Source of the DNA: Candidatus Yaniella excrementigallinarum
GTDB taxonomy: Bacteria; Actinomycetota; Actinomycetes; Actinomycetales; Micrococcaceae
Assembly (NCBI GenBank): GCA_019113675.1
Contig: DXHA01000035.1
Coordinates: 1 to 37,543, forward strand
Direction of reading: 5' to 3'
DNA length: 37,543 nt
Shown here: one piece after another, positions 1 to 9,700 of the stretch
How positions within the stretch are numbered: the first letter of the stretch is position 1
How the letters are laid out: every line of letters starts with the position of its first letter
Notes under the pieces: model-generated
The model's database searches: none
What the model was told of the DNA's origin: nothing
Seen by the model: only the letters and a program-made list of their open reading frames with translations
Program-made: the position numbers and the translations under genes

Positions 1-931
1 ATGCAATGATTGGCACATCTTTGTCGTAAAGTCGGTCGGCCAGAACTACAAAACGTAAGGCCATAGCCTGTTCGGTAATTGTGGTGACGTTACTTAGCAC
101 CAGTACATCGATGTCTTTGACCAGTTCCCTATACCTGGACGGGTGAACCCGAGACAGATTTTCGGTTAGGGCTTGCCAATTGTCGAAAGCAAATACGGGT
201 TCATCTGGGAAAATCTGTTGCGCTGTTTCCAGCTCTGAGCCGACTGCCACCGGATCCGGTGCGGCTTCTAATCCGCGGTGCCGGTAGTCTTCGCCGTCGA
301 TACGGACGACCTCAAATTGATCCGAAAGCACTTGGATTTCACGTTTGAAGTCCTGAGCAGCAAAGCGCCCCTCCCCTAGAGCACCGGGAAGGGTATTTGA
401 TGTCGCGGCAAGTTTGACCCCGGCATCCGAGAGTTCTCGCATTAGTCGTGACATCAGCACGGTATCGCCCGGATCATCGAGCTCGAACTCATCAATACAC
501 ACCAAAGAGTATTCCTTGAGTACTTCAACGGTAGTCGTAAAGCTCAAGGCACCAACCAGATTGGTATATTCCACAAACGTTCCGAACGCTTTTTGCCCTG
601 GAGCGTCATGCCACAAAGAAGCCAAGAGATGGGTTTTTCCGACGCCGAAGCCGCCATCTAAATATAAGCCGTTTGGCTGGGCTTGACGGGCTTTTTTGGC
701 CTTGCGGGAAAATAGCGAAGAAAAGAGCCCGCTGGATTTTTTGTTGGTGTCTATCGATGCTGCAAATTCTTTGAGGCGATCGACAGCATCAGCCTGTGAC
801 TGATGAGCAGGGTCTGGAATAAACGTGTCGAACGATACTTCACCAAAGCGGTACGAGGGGTGGAATCCCGCCAGAAGTTCTTCGGGCGAAACCTTCGGGT
901 TTCGTTCCGATAGAGCAACAATTTCGGTCAC
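1..931 (-). CDS. zapE: ZapE/AFG1-like P-loop ATPase (5' part, runs off the left edge)
   Basis: The minus strand is open for about 310 codons from a GTG at 931 to the window edge. An AAAAGGAT ribosome-binding site lies about 10 bases before the GTG. The translation has a Walker A loop (GGFGVGKTH, near residue 92) and a Walker B (LVCIDEFEL, near residue 146), then an ATSNTLP stretch and a FKREIQVL-type segment, all in the order of the AFG1/ZapE family. In Proteobacteria ZapE acts at the division ring; in Actinobacteria the role is not settled. A basic, serine-rich linker lies just before Walker A. The C-terminus is outside the window. The GTG start explains why an ATG-only search misses it. Divergent from sseA. 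Confidence 0.88.
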   Translation of the reverse strand, partial: MTEIVALSERNPKVSPEELLAGFHPSYRFGEVSFDTFIPDPAHQSQADAVDRLKEFAASIDTNKKSSGLFSSLFSRKAKKARQAQPNGLYLDGGFGVGKTHLLASLWHDAPGQKAFGTFVEYTNLVGALSFTTTVEVLKEYSLVCIDEFELDDPGDTVLMSRLMRELSDAGVKLAATSNTLPGALGEGRFAAQDFKREIQVLSDQFEVVRIDGEDYRHRGLEAAPDPVAVGSELETAQQIFPDEPVFAFDNWQALTENLSRVHPSRYRELVKDIDVLVLSNVTTITEQAMALRFVVLADRLYDKDVPIIA

Positions 932-965
932 GCTATATCCAATCCTTTTGATTTTAGGCACAAGG

Positions 966-986
966 AGCCGCTGTTGGACAGCGGCT
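966..986. promoter_or_regulatory. Perfect 9-bp inverted repeat in the zapE/sseA divergent region
   Basis: AGCCGCTGT at 966-974 and ACAGCGGCT at 978-986 are perfect complements around a 3-base loop. The site is 35-55 bases upstream of the zapE GTG and about 170 bases from sseA. It could be an operator or a hairpin in the zapE leader. No T-run follows on the minus strand, so it is not an obvious terminator. The rest of 932-1157 shows nothing I can assign with confidence. Confidence 0.45.
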
Positions 987-1157
987 AACTTCTTCATCCT
1001 AGAACGCGTGCCACCAAGGTCAGCACTGTTACATTTTCCGTGATTAACAAGTAGTAGTGTGACGCTGCCTCGTGGCAATTAACACATAGCCTTGTATCGT
1101 TAATAGTCGAACGTGCCATGTTGAAGACCGAATACTACTGAAAGAGGGAATCCCCTT

Positions 1158-2051
1158 ATGAGTTCACATATTCCTGTGGAATCCTGGGATTATGCTCACC
1201 CAGAGAAGCTTGTATCGACCCAGTGGGTTGCCGAACATAAATCAAACCCGAATGTTGTTGTTTTAGAGTCCAATGAAGACACGTTGTTATACTCAACCGG
1301 ACACATTCCTGGTGCCGTTAAAATCGACTGGCACACCGAGCTTAACGATCCTGTAACCAGAGACTTTATTGGTCCTGAAGCCTTCGCCAAAATGGCTGGT
1401 TCTAAAGGTATTACCCGCGAAACAACTGTAATTTTTTATGGCGACAAATCTAACTGGTGGGCAGCTTATGCGCTATGGGTCTTCACGTTATATGGTCACC
1501 CCGATGTTCGACTGATCAATGGTGGTCGAGATAAGTGGATCGCTGAAGGACGCGAAGTCACCCGTGATGTTCCGCAGGTTACCGAAGTAGATTACCCTGT
1601 TGTAGAACGCGATGATGTAACCGAGCGTGCCGATAAATCAGATGTATTAGAAAACCTCGGTGCGCTGCCATTAATTGATGTTCGCTCCCCTGCCGAGTAC
1701 ACCGGTGAAACCACTCATATGGCCGGATACCCACAGGAGGGTACTTTACGTGGTGGCCATATCCCAACTGCGGAATCCGTTCCTTGGGCAACAGCTGCTA
1801 ACGAGGACGGCACATTTAAATCTCGCCAGGAGCTAACCAAGCTCTACGCCGAAGACGCGGGCTTAGGAAAATCAGATAACGTAATCGCTTATTGCCGCAT
1901 CGGTGAGCGTTCGGCACACACCTGGTTTGTGCTGCGTTATCTTCTTGGTTACGAATCGGTACGCAATTATGATGGTTCGTGGACTGAGTGGGGAAATAGC
2001 GTTGGGGTGCCTATCGTGGTAGGAGCAGAACCAGGACAAGCACCAAAATAG
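1158..2051 (+). CDS. sseA: Thiosulfate/3-mercaptopyruvate sulfurtransferase (tandem rhodanese, SseA/CysA type)
   Basis: This 297-residue protein has two rhodanese domains, about residues 10-135 and 165-285. The second carries the active-site loop CRIGERS with the nucleophile Cys246; the first is the usual inactive copy. The family moves sulfane sulfur from thiosulfate or 3-mercaptopyruvate to a thiophilic acceptor through a Cys persulfide. An AGAGGG ribosome-binding site sits 9-10 bases before the ATG. A SufE-like gene follows on the same strand, so the pair may pass persulfide sulfur onward, although a strong hairpin separates them. Length and the SAHTWFVL helix after the active site fit the actinobacterial SseA/CysA2 group. 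Confidence 0.93.
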   Translation: MSSHIPVESWDYAHPEKLVSTQWVAEHKSNPNVVVLESNEDTLLYSTGHIPGAVKIDWHTELNDPVTRDFIGPEAFAKMAGSKGITRETTVIFYGDKSNWWAAYALWVFTLYGHPDVRLINGGRDKWIAEGREVTRDVPQVTEVDYPVVERDDVTERADKSDVLENLGALPLIDVRSPAEYTGETTHMAGYPQEGTLRGGHIPTAESVPWATAANEDGTFKSRQELTKLYAEDAGLGKSDNVIAYCRIGERSAHTWFVLRYLLGYESVRNYDGSWTEWGNSVGVPIVVGAEPGQAPK

Positions 2052-2074
2052 CCATCAGCTGACTTCACGGACTG

Positions 2075-2111
2075 CTAAAGCCGGTGTTGGATTTGCCAGC
2101 ACTGGCTTTAG
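2075..2111 (+). terminator. 16-bp hairpin between sseA and the sufE-like gene
   Basis: The left arm at 2075-2090 (CTAAAGCCGGTGTTGG) pairs with 2096-2111 (CCAGCACTGGCTTTAG) around a 5-base loop, with two G-U wobbles. It starts 23 bases after the sseA stop. No real T-run follows, so it may be a weak or factor-assisted terminator, or an mRNA-stabilising end that still lets some transcription into the next gene. Confidence 0.6.
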
Positions 2112-2156
2112 TGTCTTAATGCTACAACGCGTTAGACTAGTCGCTGGATCAATACC

Positions 2157-2627
2157 ATGGAAAGGATCCCATTGGCTGCCCAAACCCCACAGGTGCTACA
2201 AGAAATCATTGATGATTTTCAAGAGATGTACGAACCCGAACGTCTCGAATTATTGCTGGAATTTTCGGATAACCTACCGGAACCTCCCGAACGCTATGCT
2301 GGCCATGAAGATGCGATGGAACAGGTCGTTGAGTGTCAGACACCGCTGTTTTTAGCACTGGAATATTCTGAAGCTGATGATCCAGAAGTTACCGTTGTCA
2401 TTTCAGCTCCACCAGAGGCGCCAACGACCCGAGGGTTTGCTGGGGTGATACTTGAAGGTCTATCTGGCCAGCGCGCCTCAACCATTCTGGCTGTGCCAGA
2501 TGACATTCCAAACAAGCTGGGACTAGCCAGTGCACTCACCCCGCTACGTTTGAACGGTATGTCTGCCCTGCTGGGACGCATCAAACGCAACATCACTGAA
2601 CACTTAGCTCATGAGCACGCAAGATAG
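2157..2627 (+). CDS. SufE-like sulfur acceptor protein
   Basis: This 156-residue protein matches the SufE/CsdE fold. It has an N-terminal EIIDDFQ helix, then PEPPERYAGHEDAMEQVVECQ, and a C-terminal LTPLRLNGM segment typical of the family. Cys60 (VVECQTPLF) is the position that accepts persulfide sulfur from a cysteine desulfurase or rhodanese. The start is uncertain: ATG 2157 has no good ribosome-binding site, whereas an in-frame TTG at 2172 has AAAGGA five bases upstream and would give 151 residues. The end overlaps the next gene by 17 bases, implying translational coupling. In actinobacteria the SufE gene often lies next to sseA, which supports the call. Confidence 0.88.
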   Translation: MERIPLAAQTPQVLQEIIDDFQEMYEPERLELLLEFSDNLPEPPERYAGHEDAMEQVVECQTPLFLALEYSEADDPEVTVVISAPPEAPTTRGFAGVILEGLSGQRASTILAVPDDIPNKLGLASALTPLRLNGMSALLGRIKRNITEHLAHEHAR

Positions 2628-3096
2628 CTCCACCCCGGCGTTACAGGCGGTAGGTGAAGCAGGCCTATGGCATCGTGTCTACAACTATCAGCACGATGAT
2701 GCTGTCAAAGGTTTTGGTGCCGAGGCTGCAGATAAATTGGATGTTGATCCCAAACGCATTTTTAAAACACTGCTGGTTATTACACCGCAGGGAAACCTAG
2801 CGAATGCGATCCTTGCGGTAGCCGATATGTTAAGTCTAAAACGTGTTGCCAAAGCACTTGGCGTCAAAAAAGTCGCGATGGCTCCGGCGGCGTTAGTTGA
2901 AAAGAAAACGGGTTATGTCCTGGGTGGAGTTTCTCCACTGGGCCAAAAAACGGTGCTGCCAGTGATTGTCGATACTACGGCCACAGAAGACCAGACTTTA
3001 CTGGTCTCGGCTGGCCAACGCGGAAAGTCACTGGAGTTGAACGTCGAAGACCTACTAGCTCTTACCAACGCTAAAATTGCTACTATTCGGCGCTGA
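2611..3096 (+). CDS. ybaK: YbaK/EbsC-family Cys-tRNA(Pro) deacylase
   Basis: This 161-residue protein is a YbaK domain throughout. It shows the conserved lysine in RIFKTLLV (Lys52), the KKVAMAPAALVEKKTGYVLGG region and the GGVSPLGQK loop. The family hydrolyses Cys-tRNA(Pro) mischarged by prolyl-tRNA synthetase, acting in trans. It starts inside the 3' end of the sufE-like gene, so the two are probably translated together. The stop lies 10 bases from the stop of the convergent GPP34 gene. Confidence 0.92.
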   Translation: MSTQDSSTPALQAVGEAGLWHRVYNYQHDDAVKGFGAEAADKLDVDPKRIFKTLLVITPQGNLANAILAVADMLSLKRVAKALGVKKVAMAPAALVEKKTGYVLGGVSPLGQKTVLPVIVDTTATEDQTLLVSAGQRGKSLELNVEDLLALTNAKIATIRR

Positions 3097-3106
3097 ATGC
3101 ATGAGG

Positions 3107-3811
3107 TTAGCCGCGTAACCCAGTGGCTTGACCTCGTGTAGCGGTTAGTGATTCGGCAATTGCGTTTTCAACAGCCTGAAGTGCTTCGGCCATATCCGGT
3201 TGCGTTTTCTGAATTTCATTATGATATTGGCGAAGCCGAAGTCGAATAGTTTTATTCGGGATGGCCGGAAATACTCGTGTAAGCACGTTGGTTGAGTACA
3301 GCAATTGGATCAGTGGCCATGTGATAGCCTCCAGTTGAGTGGAACGACCCATTAATGTAGCCCGCATCCGAATATAGCTGTCCATACTGCTATAAGGATC
3401 ATCCCGCAAGTAACGGGTCTGTGGAATAAGACCTATTAGACGCTTCTTTTTGAGAGTCAGCTCGCCGTTATATTCCAGGATCTTTATTAGAGCATCCATC
3501 AGGGCTGGCCGTGAAAACCGGTTGATCCACTGTTCTGCATCTTGTGGTTGTGGTGATTCAGCGATCAGATGCAGTACCGAATGCACCGGTGGTTCTAGAT
3601 CGATAATGGTTGGGTCTGCAATAGTGACCAGCTCTTGGCTTACGTGAATATGTCCACGCCGAGCAAGGTCGGTGAGCACTGCCCCGGCTATACCCACTCG
3701 GACAGTATGTGGCTGTGTCAAAAACCGGCCACCATGGTCAAGACACGACAGCAGGTAGTGCTCTGCTAGATTGAATGTCCGTTTCTTCGTATCTTGCGGT
3801 TTCGACATCAT
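3107..3811 (-). CDS. GPP34 (GOLPH3/Vps74-like) family protein
   Basis: The 234-residue product has the GPP34 signature: an N-terminal LAEHYLLSCLDHGGRF helix, then IAGAVLTDLARRGHI, then a mostly helical C-terminal half. Eukaryotic relatives bind phosphatidylinositol 4-phosphate at the Golgi. The actinobacterial members have no firmly established role, and membrane-lipid binding is only a family inference. No signal peptide or membrane segment is visible. The second ATG (3808) is better placed after the AGGA than the first (3811). It lies downstream of the HIT gene on the same strand, 68 bases away. Confidence 0.85.
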   Translation of the reverse strand: MMSKPQDTKKRTFNLAEHYLLSCLDHGGRFLTQPHTVRVGIAGAVLTDLARRGHIHVSQELVTIADPTIIDLEPPVHSVLHLIAESPQPQDAEQWINRFSRPALMDALIKILEYNGELTLKKKRLIGLIPQTRYLRDDPYSSMDSYIRMRATLMGRSTQLEAITWPLIQLLYSTNVLTRVFPAIPNKTIRLRLRQYHNEIQKTQPDMAEALQAVENAIAESLTATRGQATGLRG

Positions 3812-3879
3812 GATCCTATTGTCGAGGATTTTGTAGACTACGTCAGCCAGTATGGCAAAATACCACTGGTATGTCTCGT

Positions 3880-4491
3880 CTAGGGCTTGTCTTGTTCATC
3901 TTCCTGATGTGATAGAAACCGTTGGGCGCCAGCTTGCCAACCTTCAGCAATCAGGGAGCGCATGGACCCGATTGTGCCGGTTACGTTTTTTGTTTGCGCG
4001 ATAATCGGTAAAAAGTTTCCGTCACCACCCCAGCGTGGAACGATGTGCTGGTGCAGGTGGGCTGCGATACCGGCTCCACCAACTTTGCCTTGATTCATAC
4101 CGAGGTTGAAACCTGCCGCATGTGAAACTTCGCGCAACACTTCCATACCGATCTGCGTTAGCTGGGCGAATTCAGCAGTCTCTTTGAGGTTGAGATCCGT
4201 GTAATCTGGCACATGGCGGTATGGACACACCAACAGGTGGCCTGGGTTGTAGGGATACAAGTTCATGACGACATAGCAGGTTTCGCCACGTGCCACGATC
4301 AGAGAAGTTTCGTCGTCGCGTTGGGGCGCGGTACAAAATGGGCAGGACGCCTCATCAGTGACCTGGCTTTGCCCTTTGGCAACATAGGCCATCCGATGCG
4401 GCGTCCATAGCCGATCAAACGCGTCTGGCACACCGGGTAATGCGAACTCATCAGTAATTGCTTCGTCGTGCTCTGCATTGCGGTCTGCCAT
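3880..4491 (-). CDS. HIT-family hydrolase, probable diadenosine tetraphosphate (Ap4A) phosphorylase
   Basis: The 203-residue protein has the histidine triad HLHQHI (His145, His147, His149) followed by VPRW, plus a CPFC pair (Cys50, Cys53) likely to bind zinc. Sequence features and position match Mycobacterium tuberculosis Rv2613c, an Ap4A phosphorylase encoded next to thrS. The start is six bases after the thrS stop, so the two form one transcription unit. The pairing makes sense because aminoacyl-tRNA synthetases are a source of Ap4A. The pgsA gene that usually follows in mycobacteria is not here; a GPP34 gene takes its place. Confidence 0.9.
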   Translation of the reverse strand: MADRNAEHDEAITDEFALPGVPDAFDRLWTPHRMAYVAKGQSQVTDEASCPFCTAPQRDDETSLIVARGETCYVVMNLYPYNPGHLLVCPYRHVPDYTDLNLKETAEFAQLTQIGMEVLREVSHAAGFNLGMNQGKVGGAGIAAHLHQHIVPRWGGDGNFLPIIAQTKNVTGTIGSMRSLIAEGWQAGAQRFLSHQEDEQDKP

Positions 4492-4497
4492 GATGTT

Positions 4498-6507
4498 TTA
4501 TACCTGCTGACGTTGCTGCACTGCGGTGACAATCCTATCGATGGCTTCATCGATAGGCACACCGTTATCTTGGGAACCGTCACGATACCGGAAGGAAACG
4601 GCACTGGCTTCGGCGTCTTCGCCTCCGGCAATCAGTACAAACGGTGCTTTATGTTTTGAGGCAGTACGGATTTTTTTGGGGAATCGGTCTGTGGAGTCAT
4701 CAACCCGAGCCCGAATTCCATGGCCTTTGAGCCTATCAACGATATCGTACATATAGTCGTTGAAGGCGTCAGCTACTGGAATAGCGATGACTTGCTCCGG
4801 TGCCAACCACGCCGGGAAAGCACCCGCATAGTGTTCGGTGAGCACTCCCATGAATCGTTCAATCGAACCAAATAGTGCCCGGTGGATCATCACTGGACGT
4901 TGACGAGTACCATCGGCTGCTTGATATTCCAGGTCAAAACGTTCCGGCAGGTTAAAGTCCAATTGAATAGTCGACATCTGCCAAGTCCGTCCAAGCGCAT
5001 CACGTGCTTGTACTGAAATCTTTGGACCGTAGAAGGCCGCACCGCCTGGATCATCGACGAGTTCTAGTCCCGATGCGCTACCAACTTCAGCAAGCACTCG
5101 GGTCGCGGTGTCCCAAACTTCGTCACTGCCGACGTATTTATCTGGGTCCTTAGATGATAGTTCCAAATAGAAGTCATCCAGCCCGTAATCTTTGAGCAGA
5201 TCCAGCACGAAGTTTAGCGTGGTGGTCAACTCGTCTTTCATTTGTTCTGGGGTGCAGTAAATGTGGGCATCGTCTTGGGTCATGCCGCGCACACGAGTTA
5301 GTCCATGGATCACACCGGATTTTTCGTAACGGTAGACAGAACCGAATTCGAATAACCGCAGTGGTAGTTCACGATACGAGCGACCACGCGATGCATAGAT
5401 GAGGTTGTGCATCGGGCAGTTCATCGGTTTTAGATAGTAGTCCACACCGGCACGAGTGACTTCTCCGGTTTCTTCGTCCCGAACCTCATCGACGCGCATT
5501 GGCGGGAACATAGTATCGGCGTACCATTCTAAGTGCCCGGAGGTTTCGTAGAGGTTTTGCTTGGTGATATGCGGAGTGTAAACGAATTCGTAACCGGCTT
5601 CTTCGTGACGTTTGCGCGAATAGTCTTCCATTTCCTTGCGCAAAATACCGCCCTTGGGGTGAAACACCGGTAGGCCAGAACCCAGTTCATCTGGGAAGGA
5701 GAAGAGGTCTAGCTCAGCACCAAGTTTGCGGTGGTCACGGCGTTCGGCTTCGGCAATGCGTTCCTGAAATGCCACCAAATCGTCCTTGGACGCCCAGGCG
5801 GTTCCGTAGATACGTTGTAACTGCGGATTGGTTTCTGAGCCCAGCCAGTAGGCACCTGCAGCACGGGTTAGGGCAAATCCGTTAGCGATCAATTTCGTGG
5901 ACGGGATGTGGGGTCCGCGGCACAGGTCTTTCCAAACGACTTCACCTTTGCGATCGACATTGTCATAGATGGTGATTTCACCGGCACCGATTTCCACAGC
6001 CGCTTCGTCAGCATTAGCTGTATCATGTTGCCGATCCATCAGTTGCAGTTTGTATGGTTCATCGGCGAGTTCTTCGCGTGCCTGTGCTTCATCGACTGCT
6101 CGACGGTTAAAAGTCTGGCCGGCTTTGACAATGCGCATCATACGCTTTTGTAGCTGCTTTAGGTCATCCGGGGTGAACGCTTCAGCGACATCGAAATCGT
6201 AGTAGAAGCCGTCTTCGATGTAGGGCCCAATACCAAGTTTGGCATCTGGTTTCATCTCTTGGACTGCTTGGGCAAGCACGTGTGCAGTCGAGTGGCGCAG
6301 TACTTCTAGACCTTCTTGGTCGGTAATGTCGATGCGCTCGACCGTAGCGCCGTCGGGAACGACACGAAAAAGGTCTTGTAAGACGCCATCGACCTTCATC
6401 ACTACCGTAGTTTTTTCCTGGCCGAACAGGTCGGTACCTGTGGTGCCTTCAACCACGTGGGTAGGTTCGTTGTCTACGGTAATAGTTATATTTTTGGGTT
6501 CGGCCAC
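4498..6507 (-). CDS. thrS: Threonyl-tRNA synthetase
   Basis: This class II synthetase attaches threonine to tRNA(Thr). In order it has a TGS domain (first about 65 residues), the editing domain with paired histidines (HSTAHVLA), and the catalytic core with the zinc ligands in MNCPMHN, DDAHIY and MIHRALFGS. The C-terminal anticodon-binding domain follows ([10 protein letters not shown] onward). I place the start at GTG 6507, giving 669 residues, because a full AGGAGG lies 10 bases upstream. The longer frame from ATG 6618 would add 37 residues with no resemblance to the family N-terminus. The leader between 6508 and 6617 shows no T-box that I can identify. First gene of a unit with the HIT gene. 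Confidence 0.95.
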   Translation of the reverse strand: MAEPKNITITVDNEPTHVVEGTTGTDLFGQEKTTVVMKVDGVLQDLFRVVPDGATVERIDITDQEGLEVLRHSTAHVLAQAVQEMKPDAKLGIGPYIEDGFYYDFDVAEAFTPDDLKQLQKRMMRIVKAGQTFNRRAVDEAQAREELADEPYKLQLMDRQHDTANADEAAVEIGAGEITIYDNVDRKGEVVWKDLCRGPHIPSTKLIANGFALTRAAGAYWLGSETNPQLQRIYGTAWASKDDLVAFQERIAEAERRDHRKLGAELDLFSFPDELGSGLPVFHPKGGILRKEMEDYSRKRHEEAGYEFVYTPHITKQNLYETSGHLEWYADTMFPPMRVDEVRDEETGEVTRAGVDYYLKPMNCPMHNLIYASRGRSYRELPLRLFEFGSVYRYEKSGVIHGLTRVRGMTQDDAHIYCTPEQMKDELTTTLNFVLDLLKDYGLDDFYLELSSKDPDKYVGSDEVWDTATRVLAEVGSASGLELVDDPGGAAFYGPKISVQARDALGRTWQMSTIQLDFNLPERFDLEYQAADGTRQRPVMIHRALFGSIERFMGVLTEHYAGAFPAWLAPEQVIAIPVADAFNDYMYDIVDRLKGHGIRARVDDSTDRFPKKIRTASKHKAPFVLIAGGEDAEASAVSFRYRDGSQDNGVPIDEAIDRIVTAVQQRQQV

Positions 6508-6617
6508 GTGCCAGTTTCCTCCTAGGTTGAGGCTCTTATATTCGGTGGCATACTGGACCACCGATAAGCCACCCGCCATTGTATCTGCTTGGCAGGTGGT
6601 TTGCAGATTCCAGGCCA

Positions 6618-6770
6618 TTATTTATCGTTGAGCTGGATATCATTAACGATACGAACTGGATCTTGCAAAACGGTCACTGCATAGGGGCGTTGTTGATCGA
6701 CACCAATGTAGTAGTTGCTGGTGCATTCGTCTCCGGTGTGGACGATGTGCCTTGGCGTATGGCTCTCCGC
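6618..6770 (-). pseudogene. C-terminal relic of an AMIN-like domain protein
   Basis: Directly after the dnaE2 stop, and in the same frame, 50 sense codons run to a TAA at 6620-6618. The peptide contains GDECTSNYYIGVDQQRPYAV and then LQDPVRIVNDIQ. This matches the end of actinobacterial AMIN-like domain proteins: small hydrophobics, G-hydrophobic-D/E, a P-F/Y-x-V core, then D-P-x-R-hydrophobic-V-x-D-hydrophobic. These are usually secreted or lipoprotein-like. There is no start codon, signal peptide or N-terminal half, because the sequence upstream is dnaE2. The simplest reading is a gene whose 5' part was lost by deletion. Readthrough of the dnaE2 TAG is a less likely alternative. Confidence 0.5.
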
Positions 6771-9700
6771 CTAACGGTAACGCACCGGGGTTGTGATCTG
6801 TTGTGGTGGTAAGTGATGGCCAAGTTGGCTTTGGTGCATCACGGTGGGGGCTGGCATAGCCGAAGCGCCCTGCAACCATTGTGCCCATTGATGGCGTTGG
6901 GTATCCCAGTAATCCGGATCCGGTAGTGCCGCTGGATCATGCATATCCCAGGCCCGGATTGCTTGTAAGGTAATACCTCTAGTACCGGTACGCCGAGTAG
7001 TACCTTCAATAAGCAATAAACGTGCCGAGAATAAAATATCACCGGTGGCATGTTGTGCTTGGGCAAAAAATGAGGTGTCGACGACGCCGGTGCCGTCGTC
7101 AACCGAGATAAAGACGACGCGATCTCCTGAACGCATTGGTGGGGTTTGAGTGGCCACTCGTACCCCGGCAACAAGTACCCGCGTGTGGTTTCGAAGTTTG
7201 AGTAACTGGTCGGCGGTGGTGGCACCAAGGGCAGCCAAATATGGTGCATGAGATTGCATCAGATGGCCGGTGGTGTCAATGGCGGTGAGGTCAAGTTCGG
7301 TACGGATTTTTTGTTCGGCTGTTGGTTGTGGGAATAATGCCGGCATTCTTTGCAGTTCGATGTCACCTAGAGGGAAGGCTTGTTGGCCTGCAACTTGGGT
7401 TTTACCGGTGCGTATAGCCCGTCCTGTTCGGTCACGTTTGGTCGTGGAGTGTAAAAATTCTAAATGATGAACCACATCTGTTCGGCTGACTGTGGTGCCG
7501 GCCAGCATACTGTCTAGAGCACCGAGCTGGGCTAAACGTTCAAGACTCTTTTTGCTCAGGCGCGCCCGGTCGCGAAGATCAGCCAAACTATCGAAGGGTT
7601 GTTCGCGTTCAAGGCGTCGCATTTCATGTTTGGTCAACCCCAACACGGTAGTAAAAGCCAGCCTAATCCCCCACTTGCCCTGCGGGGTGTCCGGCGTTTT
7701 GGATACCCATTCCAGCCGCATATCGGTGGTGGAGGCATTGACGTCTACCGGTAGGATTTCAATACCCATGCGGCGGGCTTCTGCCACCATAAGACGTTGG
7801 GGATACATACCGGGGTCATGTTGTAAAACAGCGGCCATAAATGCCGCCGGGTGGTGGGTCTTGAGCCAGGCAGATTCGAATGTTGGGATGGCAAATGCGG
7901 CACCGTGGGCTTTACAGAAGCCGAAAGATCCAAAAGCCGCTAAGGTTTCCCAGACCTCGTCAATGACATCGATATGCCAATTGCGTTGCATAGCATTGGC
8001 ACGAAAATAGGCTTCAACTTCTTCTTGAGCCTCGGTACCAAGCCGTCGACGAAACTCATCAGCGGCCGCCAGACCGCAACCGGTCATGATATCGAAGGTG
8101 CGCAGCAATTGTTCGTGGAAGACTGTGACACCGTGGGTTTCTTGCAAAAAGGGCTTCAGCTCGGGGTGCGGGTAGTGTGCTGGAGCCATATTATGGCGAA
8201 AATCTAAAAAAGGCCGGACCATATCGGATTTCATAGGGCCGGGACGAAACAGGGAGATATCAATAATTAAATCGGTAATGGATTCAGGTTCCAGTTTGCC
8301 TAAGAGTTCTCGTTGGCCAGGAGATTCGATCTGAAAACAACCCAGCGTGTGGGTAGATTGAATGAGTTCATAGGTGGCCGGGTCATCGTGCGGGATGTGT
8401 TCTAAGTTGACGCTTTCACCTGAAGTACGCGCAATCTCATCAATGGCATAAGCGATTGTAGATTGCATACGAACTCCTAAGACATCAAGCTTGAGCATGC
8501 CCATAGAATCCATATCGTGTTTATCAAACTGGCTCATGGCCAGCCCCATACCCGAGGCTTCTACCGGGGTACGATCCAGCAGGGTTTTATCCCCCAAAAT
8601 GACGCCACAGGGGTGCATAGAAATATGCCGAGGCAACCGGTCGAGTCGTTCGGTCAGATCAACGAGCAAGTCAAGTTGTTGGTCACCAGATTTTCTGCTG
8701 TTTTGCACCTGGGCGGCAAAAGTTTGCAACTCTGGCATGTGTTCCATGGCTTGGCGAAAATCAGCAGCAGAGTACCGCCACAATTTTTTCGCTAATTGGT
8801 CTACCTGTTGGTCTGCTATCCCCAGGGCACGTCCGGCATCACGAACGGCACCTCGGATTCGGTAGCCATTTTGCATACTCATTAATGTGGTGCGTTCAGC
8901 ACCAAAGCGGTCAAAAATTGCATGATAGATCTCGTGACGGCGAGCTGATTCCACATCGATATCAATATCGGGCAAAGTGGAGCGATCCTGCGATAAGAAA
9001 CGTTCAAAAATCAGTTCGTGTTCGATTGGGTCAACGTGTGAAATACGCAGCAAATAGTTGACCAGTGACGAGGCTCCCGATCCGCGGGCGGAGACTCGAA
9101 CATGACGTTCTTCGATCATCTGGACGACTTCGGCCACAGTCAGAAAATAGCTGGCGAACCCCAAATCTTCGATGATGCGCAATTCATGATCGAGTCGAGC
9201 CAGGACGTCGTCGTAGGCTTTCCCTGCCGGGTCAAGATGGGCGAAACGTTTTGCCATACCGCTTCGAGCTCGTTGGGCTAAGACCGTATTAGGGTCTCCA
9301 TCGATGCCGATAACTTCAAATTCAGGTACACGCGGCTGACCCCAACCTAAATCTTGTTGTGGATCAAGTGCGCAAGCCTCGGCCAGTTGCTGGGTGGTTT
9401 CTAACAGGGTGCTAGCGCTTTTGGTGCCTGCTCCTGCTTCATGCACAATTTCCTGAGCCAGTGCATGCATTAGGGCACTAGATTTTAGCCAACCTTGACC
9501 GTTGGGTTGAATATCGGTGAGGGTATCTAAGCTACTCAGTGCTCGGGCCGCATCCACTACATCGGCTGTGGCTGCGCCATCCGGGGTGGCATACCGGACG
9601 GCATTGGTGAGTATCGCAGGGAGTTGTACATCCGTGCTTGCCCGCAACATGCGTACCGCTTGGGAAGTAGATAGTTGTTCTGTTGGTAAGGCCAAATGCG

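Noticed and set aside
3860-3872. ATACCA-C-TGGTAT palindrome as a terminator for the HIT gene
   Set aside because: The full stem would leave a one-base loop. It could be a small operator, but there is too little to support either.
6508-6617. T-box or other riboswitch ahead of thrS
   Set aside because: I could not find the conserved T-box sequence or a specifier hairpin followed by a terminator.
6643-6888. 81-codon minus-strand frame overlapping the dnaE2 end
   Set aside because: It is out of frame with both dnaE2 and the AMIN-like relic, and its product looks like a shadow translation.
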